Virus record (IMG/VR): IMGVR_UViG_3300017986_000030
Span: 1-50,131 of that record
Strand: one strand, 5' to 3'
DNA length: 50,131 nucleotides
Origin: a virus
Translations under genes and position numbers: made by a program
Shown: in pieces, positions 14,938-23,409 of the stretch
Layout: each line of letters starts with the position of its first letter
Position numbering within the stretch: the stretch's first letter is position 1
The notes under the pieces: model-generated
The model's input: the letters and a program-made list of their open reading frames with translations, nothing else
Told to the model about the DNA's origin: nothing
The model's database searches: none

Positions 14938-17900
14938 ATGGCAACTCAAGGCGAAATTGATAAGAATATAGCCTTTTTTATTAAACACCAATTTCCTGGC
15001 ATATACAGGGAAGATGGGCCTGAGCTAGTCCAATTAGTAGAAGATTACTACAAATTCGCAGAAACACAAACCAACCAACACGTTTACCTATCAAGAAGAT
15101 ATTTTGATATAAAGGATATTGATTCCACATTATCAAACATGATTATCTTCTTTAAGAAAAAGTTCCTTGCAGATTTACCTCTTAAAGAAGATGTTATTAA
15201 GTTTATTGTTAAAAATATTCTTGACCTTTATCGCAGAAAAGGAACAGCAGCAGGTATTGAATTATTTTTTGCAATTTTCTTTGAAGAGTTTGATGTCGAA
15301 CTTGTTTATCCAGCAAAAAGAATGCTCAAGGCTTCCAACAGTAGTTGGAACCAAGGAATATATCTTCAATTATTTCCAAACAATGGATTATTTCTTTCAA
15401 AAACTGAGAAACAATATAGCTATAAAGATCTAGTTTCGCTGAACATTACAGGTTCTGCATCTGGAGCAATGGCAGCTGTTTCAAAAATTAACCTTGTTGT
15501 ATTAAATGGTATCGAAACTCCAATTATTTACATTGATGAAGTTCGAGGAACATTCTTACGATATGATAATATTCTTACAAACATTGCAGGCGAAGTTGTT
15601 TCATTTGGTCAAGTAAATGGTTCATTAAGTGGAATTAATGTTGATACAAAATATCCAGAAGCCACAACAGGAAATCAGATTGGGGATATTCTTGATGTGG
15701 AATATGAATATGGTTCTGGTGGTAAGGCAATTGTCACAGAGCTTTCAAACGAAGTCACTGGTGAAGTACGATATAATGTAGAGGATGGTGGGTTTGGTTA
15801 TACAATAGATAACACTAGGTTATTAGTATCAAATCAGTCAATTATTTTAGATAATCCAGATTTAAGTTTTGTTGTTGGAGAAACATTACGAGATTCTGCA
15901 AATAATACCGGTACCGTAATTGGTCAAAATACATCAAGTGTTGGCGTATACATGACCAGCGGTTCGTTTGATGTGGCCAGAATTATATCCACAGTTGATA
16001 GAGATACAAATATTAATATCAGCCCTATTAATCAAATTACGCCTTTAAATAATTCGTCGCCGGGACCATTATATCCGGATGGTGGAAATGCAAATACAAA
16101 TGTTATTGTTTCAAGTTTAACTAATTCAACAGTCGTTTCAGTAATTACAGACCCGGTTGCTCCATTTGTAAATGCAAATAATGTTCCATTCAATTCAGCT
16201 GATTATGAGGCTTTTGGTCCTATGTCAGGTTCTGCTTCACCGGTAAATTCTAACACGGCGATTGAAGATGCATTCGATATTCAAGATTTAACGATAGGTA
16301 CTATTGTTGATTTTGATAATATTAATCCAGGTTCCGATTACGTAAATGATGTATTTGCAATTGCACAAGATGATGTATTTAAAAACTTTGAAAGAAAAAA
16401 TCAAATTTTAAGATTCAGTGAACCAGGTATCGCAGGAAACTTTACAGTTGGTGAAGTTATTAGAGATGCAGATAATCTCTCTTTAAGTGGTTTGGTAATG
16501 TCAACCGATACTGAATTTGGTTCCATTACGGTTCGCCCTTACAGTTATTATGGATTTACTGAAACAGAAACAATTCGAAGACCAAATGATGACGATTACA
16601 CAGTCACTGGTATTACAATAGATTATAGCGACCCTAAATCATACGGTGATAATGCAATTATTAATACTGATACAGAATTTGCTGTTGGTAAAATTTTGTC
16701 TGTGGGTATTGAAAATTCAGGTTTAGGTTATGTCGATACAACAAATAGAGTAATTGATTTCAATAATACCGATACATTTGCAACTTTAAATAACGCAAAT
16801 GGAATTCCACAGGCTGCTGGTACAGTTATAGCAAATACACAAGGAAAAACAGAGGGTTTCTGGGCTGATTATTCTGGACATATTAATGGATATATCGCAT
16901 CAGCAAATGGTTCTGTAAATTATTATGAATCAGGTCAACGAATTCAGGATAGTGACTTTTACCAAGAATATTCATATCAAATTAAATCAACACTCGGTAA
17001 AGAACAATACGAAAAATTATTAAAAGAAAATGTACACTTAGCTGGTACAAAAATGTTTGGTGATTTTATCTATAAATCTAAAGTAGATGATACGACCAAG
17101 GCAAGATTCCTAAGATTATTTAATGACGATGGAAGTGGCTCACCTCTTGATATTGCAAATATTGCAGACTTGAGAGCTTCGGTCACAAATTATACAGCTG
17201 ATAGTACATTTGTTTCTGCAGACCATGAACCAGGTGGAACTGGTGGATTAACATTAAATATTAATTCAGGTCCAGATTTAACTGTGCAGAAAAATTGGAG
17301 TCAAGGTTTCTATGATTACACAGTGACGGTAGGTATGCCATCTACTGGAACTGGCCCATATCCAGTAGCAATATTATTACACGGTTCTGGTGGTAATGGA
17401 ACAGCAACAGTTGCTGATTGGGCAGCTGATTTACCGGGTCATATTCTTCTTGGTATTGATGGATATGATAATTCATGGAACATTTCAAATGAATCAAGTA
17501 ATGGTCCAGATATTGAAATGCTTGAAGATTTAATTGATAAACTCAAGCTTTATAATAATGTTGACGAAACCAAAATACGAATTTTAGGTATAAGCAATGG
17601 TGGTGCTCTCGCATTGAGAGCTGCTGTAGAAATTGATGATACAGCTGTTGATGCAATTGCTTGTATAATCTCACAGACAAATGATGACCAATATAGATCT
17701 GGAGATTTCTTCTATCCATCTGACCACGAACAAACAGGTGATGCTTATGCGAACGATGGATATGATACGGCACAATTAAATATGCCACAAAGAAAGATTT
17801 TACAATTAAACGGAAGGAACGATAATACCGTTCCATATAATGGTGGTGCATTTGTTGGAATGAACTTCTTATCTGCAGTGGATTCTGCATTCAGATTTGC

Positions 17901-18081
17901 TGAATCGCAAGGATATGCTGGAACACAGGCGTTAACTGGAACAGCCTATGGTTCTGCTAGTTTCTTAGCAGATTATGGAGATGTAATTTTCTTAAATGAT
18001 AATGTAGGACATGCTGTGTCCACAGACATGAGAAGATTAATCCAAAAGTTCTTTGAAAACAATTATGACATCACTTACTAG
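14938..18081 (+). CDS. gp7-position baseplate wedge protein with fused C-terminal alpha/beta hydrolase, 1047 aa
   Basis: The N-terminal 150 residues (FPGIYREDGPELVQLVEDYY, STLSNMIIFFKKKFLADLPL) match the wedge-type protein that follows gp6 in marine T4-like phages; T4 gp7 has a similar size (1032 aa). The middle is repetitive beta sequence. From about residue 785 a complete serine-hydrolase domain appears: oxyanion-loop HGSGGNG at 815-821, nucleophile elbow GISNGG with Ser886, Asp962 in NGRNDNTVPY, and His1025 in NVGHAVS. This is the order of the catalytic triad in PHB-depolymerase/LpqC-like esterases. RBS AGGAAG precedes the ATG. The hydrolase probably acts on an ester of a cell-surface polymer during attachment; substrate unknown. 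The gp7 label is from gene order only. Confidence 0.75.
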   Translation: MATQGEIDKNIAFFIKHQFPGIYREDGPELVQLVEDYYKFAETQTNQHVYLSRRYFDIKDIDSTLSNMIIFFKKKFLADLPLKEDVIKFIVKNILDLYRRKGTAAGIELFFAIFFEEFDVELVYPAKRMLKASNSSWNQGIYLQLFPNNGLFLSKTEKQYSYKDLVSLNITGSASGAMAAVSKINLVVLNGIETPIIYIDEVRGTFLRYDNILTNIAGEVVSFGQVNGSLSGINVDTKYPEATTGNQIGDILDVEYEYGSGGKAIVTELSNEVTGEVRYNVEDGGFGYTIDNTRLLVSNQSIILDNPDLSFVVGETLRDSANNTGTVIGQNTSSVGVYMTSGSFDVARIISTVDRDTNINISPINQITPLNNSSPGPLYPDGGNANTNVIVSSLTNSTVVSVITDPVAPFVNANNVPFNSADYEAFGPMSGSASPVNSNTAIEDAFDIQDLTIGTIVDFDNINPGSDYVNDVFAIAQDDVFKNFERKNQILRFSEPGIAGNFTVGEVIRDADNLSLSGLVMSTDTEFGSITVRPYSYYGFTETETIRRPNDDDYTVTGITIDYSDPKSYGDNAIINTDTEFAVGKILSVGIENSGLGYVDTTNRVIDFNNTDTFATLNNANGIPQAAGTVIANTQGKTEGFWADYSGHINGYIASANGSVNYYESGQRIQDSDFYQEYSYQIKSTLGKEQYEKLLKENVHLAGTKMFGDFIYKSKVDDTTKARFLRLFNDDGSGSPLDIANIADLRASVTNYTADSTFVSADHEPGGTGGLTLNINSGPDLTVQKNWSQGFYDYTVTVGMPSTGTGPYPVAILLHGSGGNGTATVADWAADLPGHILLGIDGYDNSWNISNESSNGPDIEMLEDLIDKLKLYNNVDETKIRILGISNGGALALRAAVEIDDTAVDAIACIISQTNDDQYRSGDFFYPSDHEQTGDAYANDGYDTAQLNMPQRKILQLNGRNDNTVPYNGGAFVGMNFLSAVDSAFRFAESQGYAGTQALTGTAYGSASFLADYGDVIFLNDNVGHAVSTDMRRLIQKFFENNYDITY

Positions 18082-18089
18082 AATAAATA
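18082..18089 (+). promoter_or_regulatory. T4-like late promoter before fibre genes
   Basis: AATAAATA lies 1 base after the previous stop and 33 bases before the next ATG. It matches NATAAATA and has the same spacing as the other late promoters here. Confidence 0.6.
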
Positions 18090-18121
18090 TTAAATTAAAG
18101 ATTTTTAATTAAGAGGAAGCT

Positions 18122-19459
18122 ATGGCCAAGCAAACTATTAACATCGGTGCATCCGCTAATGACGGGACAGGTGACCCGCTAAGAAATGCATTCGATAAAA
18201 CAAACGACAATTTCAACGAAATATATCTAGCGATAGGTAATGGTACAAACGCTACTGGATTATTTGATTCAAATAGCAATATTGATTTGTATGGACGACC
18301 ACACAAGATATCATTTTATTACAATACACTTGCAGAATTAAATGCGGTTGACCCAGGTACATATCACGGTTGTATAGGACACGCACACGATACCGGAAAA
18401 TTATATTACGCCCACGCTGGAAGTTGGATTGAACTTGCAAATCAATCAGATTTAGGTTCTGGTGGTGGCGGAGGCTCCGCAAATACATTTGGTACAATAG
18501 CTGTTTCTGGCCAAAACAGTGTTGTTGCTGATAGTGCTACTGATACTCTTAATTTTGTAGGTGGTTCAAATATTACCATTACAACTGACCAAAATACTGA
18601 CAGCGTCACATTCGCTGCAGCTGTTGGAAATGCATTTGATAAAATTGCAGTTGCTGGTCAAACCACAGTTGAAGCTGATAATTCTAGCGATACTCTTACA
18701 TTAATTGCTGGTTCAAATATTACAATATCAACGGACAATACATTAGACACAATTACAATTGATGCTTCTGGAAGCGGAGGCGGCAGTGGTACTGATTTAA
18801 ATAGTGTCACCGCTGAAACAGTTGATGTCGCATCTGATAGTTTTGGTTTCATTGATAGTTCTGATGGTAATAATACCAAAAAGGCAACAATCGCTAGTCT
18901 TGCTACTGCTCTTGCTGGTAATAATATTACAGCTAGTAATGGTGTATTAAGTGCTGCTGCTGGATATGCAAATGCTGATGTTGATTCTCATTTAAATACA
19001 TCTGGTGCAGGTGCTAATGAATTCTTACAATGGAGTGGTTCTGATTACCAATGGGCTTCTGCTGGAGGTGGTGGTTCTGCTGCTACTCGTGTGACAGAGG
19101 CTGAAACAACTTCAAGTATTGCAGACGGAGCTTCTGGTGACCTCACATTTGCAGATTTAGGAAAATCATTTGCCCTTTATACAGTAGTTGTAGATAAAGC
19201 ATCATGGATAAGAATTTATTCTGATACAGCATCAAGAACAGCTGATGCAAGTAGAACACAAGGTCAAGACCCATCAGAGGGTGCTGGTATTATTGCTGAA
19301 TTTGTTGCAACAGCACCAAACACAACATTTAAAGTGACACCAGCAGTTTTCGGATATATTGATAACGGAGAAAATACATTACCAGTTGCGGTACAAAATA
19401 ACTCGGGAAGTGCCGGGACAGTACAAGTTTCATTAACAGCATTAAAATTAGAGTCCTAA
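18122..19459 (+). CDS. Tail fibre-like virion protein, 445 aa
   Basis: The N-terminus (TINIGASANDGTGDPLRNAF, DKTNDNFNEIYLAIG) is a common attachment module of marine-phage fibres. Residues about 120-215 hold two copies of a beta module (GTIAVSGQNSVVADS and DKIAVAGQTTVEADN, each continuing DTLTL..AGSNITI). The same module occurs twice near the end of the collagen-like fibre at 45790-46090. Gly/Ser linkers separate the parts. The C-terminal 110 residues (WIRIYSDTASRTADASRTQG, GAGIIAEFVATAPNTTFKV) look like a small globular tip found in many marine fibres. RBS AGAGGAAG gives a clear start. Probably a receptor-binding or decorating fibre. Confidence 0.72.
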   Translation: MAKQTINIGASANDGTGDPLRNAFDKTNDNFNEIYLAIGNGTNATGLFDSNSNIDLYGRPHKISFYYNTLAELNAVDPGTYHGCIGHAHDTGKLYYAHAGSWIELANQSDLGSGGGGGSANTFGTIAVSGQNSVVADSATDTLNFVGGSNITITTDQNTDSVTFAAAVGNAFDKIAVAGQTTVEADNSSDTLTLIAGSNITISTDNTLDTITIDASGSGGGSGTDLNSVTAETVDVASDSFGFIDSSDGNNTKKATIASLATALAGNNITASNGVLSAAAGYANADVDSHLNTSGAGANEFLQWSGSDYQWASAGGGGSAATRVTEAETTSSIADGASGDLTFADLGKSFALYTVVVDKASWIRIYSDTASRTADASRTQGQDPSEGAGIIAEFVATAPNTTFKVTPAVFGYIDNGENTLPVAVQNNSGSAGTVQVSLTALKLES

Positions 19460-19462
19460 TCT

Positions 19463-21685
19463 ATGGATAAACATATTTACACGGTTATTCTTCAACCAGG
19501 TACAGACGAAGCAGCATTTTTAAGCACTGGTCCAGGTGCTGGTTTAGAAGTCGTATCCAATCTAAATATGTTTGATAGTTTAATCTCTATGAGATTGACA
19601 GAGGACGAAGTTTCAGCATTACACGAAAGTGATTTAGTTATAGATGTTGAACGTGAATATGATGTTTATGAAGCAGCATATCCAACTACTCCTGAATACT
19701 CTAGAAACACTACTCTCGAAACACGTAATACACCATCTGGTACAAACGGAGCAGATTATTCTCCAACAAGTTTTTGGTTTCATGGTGGAGTAGATATTAC
19801 ATCAAATACAGGACCCGTAGGATTCTTTACAACTGATGGAGAAGATGCAGAAGTTTCAGCAACAATAAAACAAAATTTTGCTGGTGAATATGTTGATATT
19901 GTAGCTGTTGAAGCAGGTACTCCTTTAAACACATACGATTCATATGCATATACCCACCCAGATTTTTTAGACGAAAATAATAATCCAAGATTTGTAAAAA
20001 CAGACTGGACAGACTATGATTCTGGTCTAGTTGATAATGACCAAGCTTCGGCAAATAATACATTTTTTAGTGCTCATGCGATTGGTGTTTTAAGTGCTGC
20101 TGGCGGGAAATATTGTGGTTGGAGTAATGTTTCAAGTTTACGAGTTGTATATCTTTCAAATGGTGTTGCTGCAGCATATAATGGTGTTTTAGATTTTCAT
20201 CAAAATAAACCTGTCAATCCAGAAACTGGTATTCGTAATGCCACAGTTGTCACAGGAGCCTGGGGATTTGTAGGAGTTGATTTAACTGGTGCTGTTCCTA
20301 TTGAAGATATTTACAAAATAGATACTTATGATAGCGAAGGTAATTTAACAACAATTAATAGGCCAGGACCTACAACAAATCCGCCACAAACATTTAACAA
20401 TACGGTCACAGCATCTGGTTCTTCAAATTATGAAATGACTGGTGGCCACAGAGGTGGAAATTTTGTTGGTGCTCAATCAGACCCAACATTAGATTTAGTT
20501 GTTGGTGATACATTAAATATTACAAATAATGTTTCTGGTGCTCACCCATTATACATTAAAACATCTCAAACAACAGGAACTGGAGACCAAGTTTCTGGCG
20601 TAACTGGACAAGGTTCAGCTAGTGTATCTTGGACTCCAACAACACCTGGAACATATTATTATATTTGTGAATTCCATGCATCAATGGTTGGTACAATTAA
20701 TGTCACAGAAGTAATACCAGATGGTTGGGGAACTGATTTTACTCCATTTGTCAATAATCTCATGATACCTCGTGTAATTCAAGACCCAGCTGATAACCAG
20801 ACAAAATGGATGATTGCTTGGAATATTGGTTCAAGATATACTACACTTGATACGATTATGTCAAATTTTAATAATGCTGGTGGTATATATCATTTCCAAA
20901 GCGCTGGTAATAATTCTATCGTAGGTGTTGCTGAAACCGACCCAAGAAAAGATAATATGCTTTATATTGACCCAGGCGCAAATTATGTAGATATGAATAT
21001 TGATGGATTTGGTAGATATGATTTTTCTTCAGCGACTGCACCAAATAGTCCAACTGTGACATCAGCTAGACCTTGCCGAGTATATGCTGGAGGTGGGGAT
21101 AACCAATTTACAATTGCTGCATGTCAACAAAGTACTATAAATCCAGTATTAGATGATTATAGTAGTAGAGGTCCGATGGTTGATGTTGCCGCAACTGGCG
21201 CATATACATGGACAGCATACCCAACCATATCAAAATCTGATGGTCAATGGGGATATTTTAGTGGAACATCTTGCGCAGGACCAGTTGCTGCAGGAACGGC
21301 AAGTATTATGATTTGTGATTTCTATATTAAACGAGGAACATATCCAACAATTGCACAGTTAAAGGAAATTGTCACAAATAACGCCAAACCAAATTTAGTT
21401 AGTGAAGGTTTAGTAGATTTTTCAAATGCTCCAACGGCAGCAAATTTTGCATCAAATAAATTATACTCATCATCTAATGTTTTTGCAATTGTAGATGGAG
21501 ATTCTCAAAATGGTGGTTCTGATTTAAGTGATTTATTTCAAACACCAACAGATATCATTAATATTCCTTATGGTATCCGATTGAGTACCGGAAAATATAT
21601 TAATCCAATACGCCAGCCCGATTTTGGAAAACGTCCAGCTAGTGGCCAAATATATCCTCGCAGAAAGATACGCATAGGAACATAG
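19463..21685 (+). CDS. Subtilisin-like (S8) protease with inserted cupredoxin domain, 740 aa
   Basis: Residues 1-75 (HIYTVILQPGTDEAAFLST, LTEDEVSALHESDLVIDVER) resemble the inhibitor-I9 propeptide of subtilases. The peptidase body keeps the His motif SAHAIGVLSAAGG (His205) and the nucleophile GTSCAGPVAAG (Ser603), plus SSRGP before it. At the usual catalytic Asp position the sequence reads DIVAVEAG, with Glu150. Between His and Ser lies an insertion (about 315-415) with a type-1 copper pattern: His361 in GAHPLYI, then Cys402, His405 and Met408 in YICEFHASMVGTINV. It starts 3 bases after the upstream fibre gene, suggesting a virion part. Whether the protease is active is open because of the Asp-to-Glu change; the cupredoxin-like domain may be purely structural. 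Confidence 0.78.
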   Translation: MDKHIYTVILQPGTDEAAFLSTGPGAGLEVVSNLNMFDSLISMRLTEDEVSALHESDLVIDVEREYDVYEAAYPTTPEYSRNTTLETRNTPSGTNGADYSPTSFWFHGGVDITSNTGPVGFFTTDGEDAEVSATIKQNFAGEYVDIVAVEAGTPLNTYDSYAYTHPDFLDENNNPRFVKTDWTDYDSGLVDNDQASANNTFFSAHAIGVLSAAGGKYCGWSNVSSLRVVYLSNGVAAAYNGVLDFHQNKPVNPETGIRNATVVTGAWGFVGVDLTGAVPIEDIYKIDTYDSEGNLTTINRPGPTTNPPQTFNNTVTASGSSNYEMTGGHRGGNFVGAQSDPTLDLVVGDTLNITNNVSGAHPLYIKTSQTTGTGDQVSGVTGQGSASVSWTPTTPGTYYYICEFHASMVGTINVTEVIPDGWGTDFTPFVNNLMIPRVIQDPADNQTKWMIAWNIGSRYTTLDTIMSNFNNAGGIYHFQSAGNNSIVGVAETDPRKDNMLYIDPGANYVDMNIDGFGRYDFSSATAPNSPTVTSARPCRVYAGGGDNQFTIAACQQSTINPVLDDYSSRGPMVDVAATGAYTWTAYPTISKSDGQWGYFSGTSCAGPVAAGTASIMICDFYIKRGTYPTIAQLKEIVTNNAKPNLVSEGLVDFSNAPTAANFASNKLYSSSNVFAIVDGDSQNGGSDLSDLFQTPTDIINIPYGIRLSTGKYINPIRQPDFGKRPASGQIYPRRKIRIGT

Positions 21686-21693
21686 AAGATGAG

Positions 21694-21701
21694 AATAAAT
21701 A
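21694..21701 (+). promoter_or_regulatory. T4-like late promoter for gp8 and following genes
   Basis: AATAAATA lies in the 50-base gap after the protease gene, 34 bases before the gp8 ATG, the same promoter-to-start spacing as at 18082. Confidence 0.6.
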
Positions 21702-21735
21702 AACTTAACCATTCTAATTTACAAATGAGCTCACA

Positions 21736-23394
21736 ATGGCAGAAGTATTAAGCAACAGTTTTAAAAGTGATGTCACAAGATTATTTCTTGCAGATGTAAG
21801 AGATAATCAAGACTATTATTTGTTTGTGTCATCTATTGGCACATTCGACCCATCTGATACACATAAATCTAAAAACGAATTTTTAGAAAAAACTTTGTTT
21901 GGTAAGAAAATTCAAAATAGTGATATTCATTTTTGTATTCCTTATTATCCATGGCAGGTCGGTTCAGTTTATGCTGAATATGATGATACAGTAGATTTAA
22001 CAGGACAAAATTTTTATGCTGTTGTAGGGCCTACTCAAAACGATACAGGTGATTATAGAATTTATAAGTGTCTGGATAATAATAACGGTGCAACAACATC
22101 AAATCCTCCAAACTATAATGCTACTACTACAAATCAGATTTATAAAACAGCAGATGGTTATGTTTGGAAATATATGTACAGACTTACGGATTTAGAATTT
22201 GAAGCTTATAATGCTTTAGGTTTCATTCCATTATTAAACATTTCAGCTAATACAGCTGTAATATCTCCGGCCACTGGTGGTGGTTCTACGGTATCAGATA
22301 TTATTGTAGAAAATCCCGATATTAATGCTGGTTATACAGTAGAAACCGGTGGTATGGTAGGTAATCCTTTTACAACTGGTGTTATGATTGTAGACCCATT
22401 TACTACGTGGAGTCCTATTCCTCAATATTATGCTGGACAATTCATTTATACAACAAACCCAAATGGTGTTTCAAGATTATTTGAAATAGAATATTATGAA
22501 TATTTCCAAACATCTGGTAATGCTGAAATTCGTGTGGGTAGAGAACTTTTAACCGGCGCTGCAAATCCTGTTGCTGCTGGTGTGCAAAGTAATGCATCTT
22601 TCCAAATTTTACCTAAATTGGAAATTAAAGGTGATGGAACTGGTGCCGCACCTAATGCAACCTCTGCCGTGGGTGTACCTAATATTCAAAATGGTTCAAT
22701 TAAATCAATCACAGTTTTAGACCAAGGACAGGGATATAATAATATTACAGCTAGGATTGTTGACCCATCTTATGATTTTGACCCAGAAGATGAAACAACA
22801 ACTGATGTGCGAGCAGTAATCAGACCTGTATTATCACCAGATGGTGGTCATGCTTATAATTTAATTGACGAATTTAAATGCAGAAACTTTAGTTTTTATG
22901 CATACATTTCGGCTGAGGATAATACAAACATTGGAGATACAAATACTTACGGCTCTGTTGGTGTTGTAAGGTCACCAAGTTTTGCAAATACAGCCCCAGC
23001 TATTTTTGATAACAGAATTGCAATTACAACAAACGATTACGATAAGCTTACAGCAAATACTACAATTATACAACTTGATTCTAATAATGAGACCACATTT
23101 TCTGCAAAAATACATGAAATTGATGCGACAGCAAATACAATTTATCTAGCAGAATATATGGGACCATATACGAATAATGCAAATACAGGTAATGGAGATG
23201 TTTCATTAGACCTAACTTTGCCATTTAGAAACGACACAGGACAAATAATCTCGATAAATACTCCTATAAACAACAATATTGTATTTCCGGAATATTTACA
23301 GAGAACTGGTGAAGTGTATTTTATGGAAGATTTCTTCCCACTGGCCAGAACAGACCTTTCAAGGGAAGAATTTAAGTTTGTATTGGAATTTTAA
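21736..23394 (+). CDS. 8: Baseplate wedge protein gp8, 552 aa
   Basis: The N-terminal half follows T4 gp8: SFKSDVTRLFLADVRDNQDY, YYLFVSSIGTFDPSD, DYRIYKCLDNNNGATTSNPP and the near-invariant KTADGYVWKYMYRLTDLEFE. gp8 is a wedge protein that binds gp7 and gp10 in T4. It is longer than T4 gp8 (334 aa) because of beta-rich additions in the C-terminal half, as in marine relatives. No strong RBS is seen, but the late promoter 34 bases upstream and the start MAEVLSNSF fit the family. Confidence 0.85.
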   Translation: MAEVLSNSFKSDVTRLFLADVRDNQDYYLFVSSIGTFDPSDTHKSKNEFLEKTLFGKKIQNSDIHFCIPYYPWQVGSVYAEYDDTVDLTGQNFYAVVGPTQNDTGDYRIYKCLDNNNGATTSNPPNYNATTTNQIYKTADGYVWKYMYRLTDLEFEAYNALGFIPLLNISANTAVISPATGGGSTVSDIIVENPDINAGYTVETGGMVGNPFTTGVMIVDPFTTWSPIPQYYAGQFIYTTNPNGVSRLFEIEYYEYFQTSGNAEIRVGRELLTGAANPVAAGVQSNASFQILPKLEIKGDGTGAAPNATSAVGVPNIQNGSIKSITVLDQGQGYNNITARIVDPSYDFDPEDETTTDVRAVIRPVLSPDGGHAYNLIDEFKCRNFSFYAYISAEDNTNIGDTNTYGSVGVVRSPSFANTAPAIFDNRIAITTNDYDKLTANTTIIQLDSNNETTFSAKIHEIDATANTIYLAEYMGPYTNNANTGNGDVSLDLTLPFRNDTGQIISINTPINNNIVFPEYLQRTGEVYFMEDFFPLARTDLSREEFKFVLEF

Positions 23395-23409
23395 GGAAAA
23401 TTATTAAAG

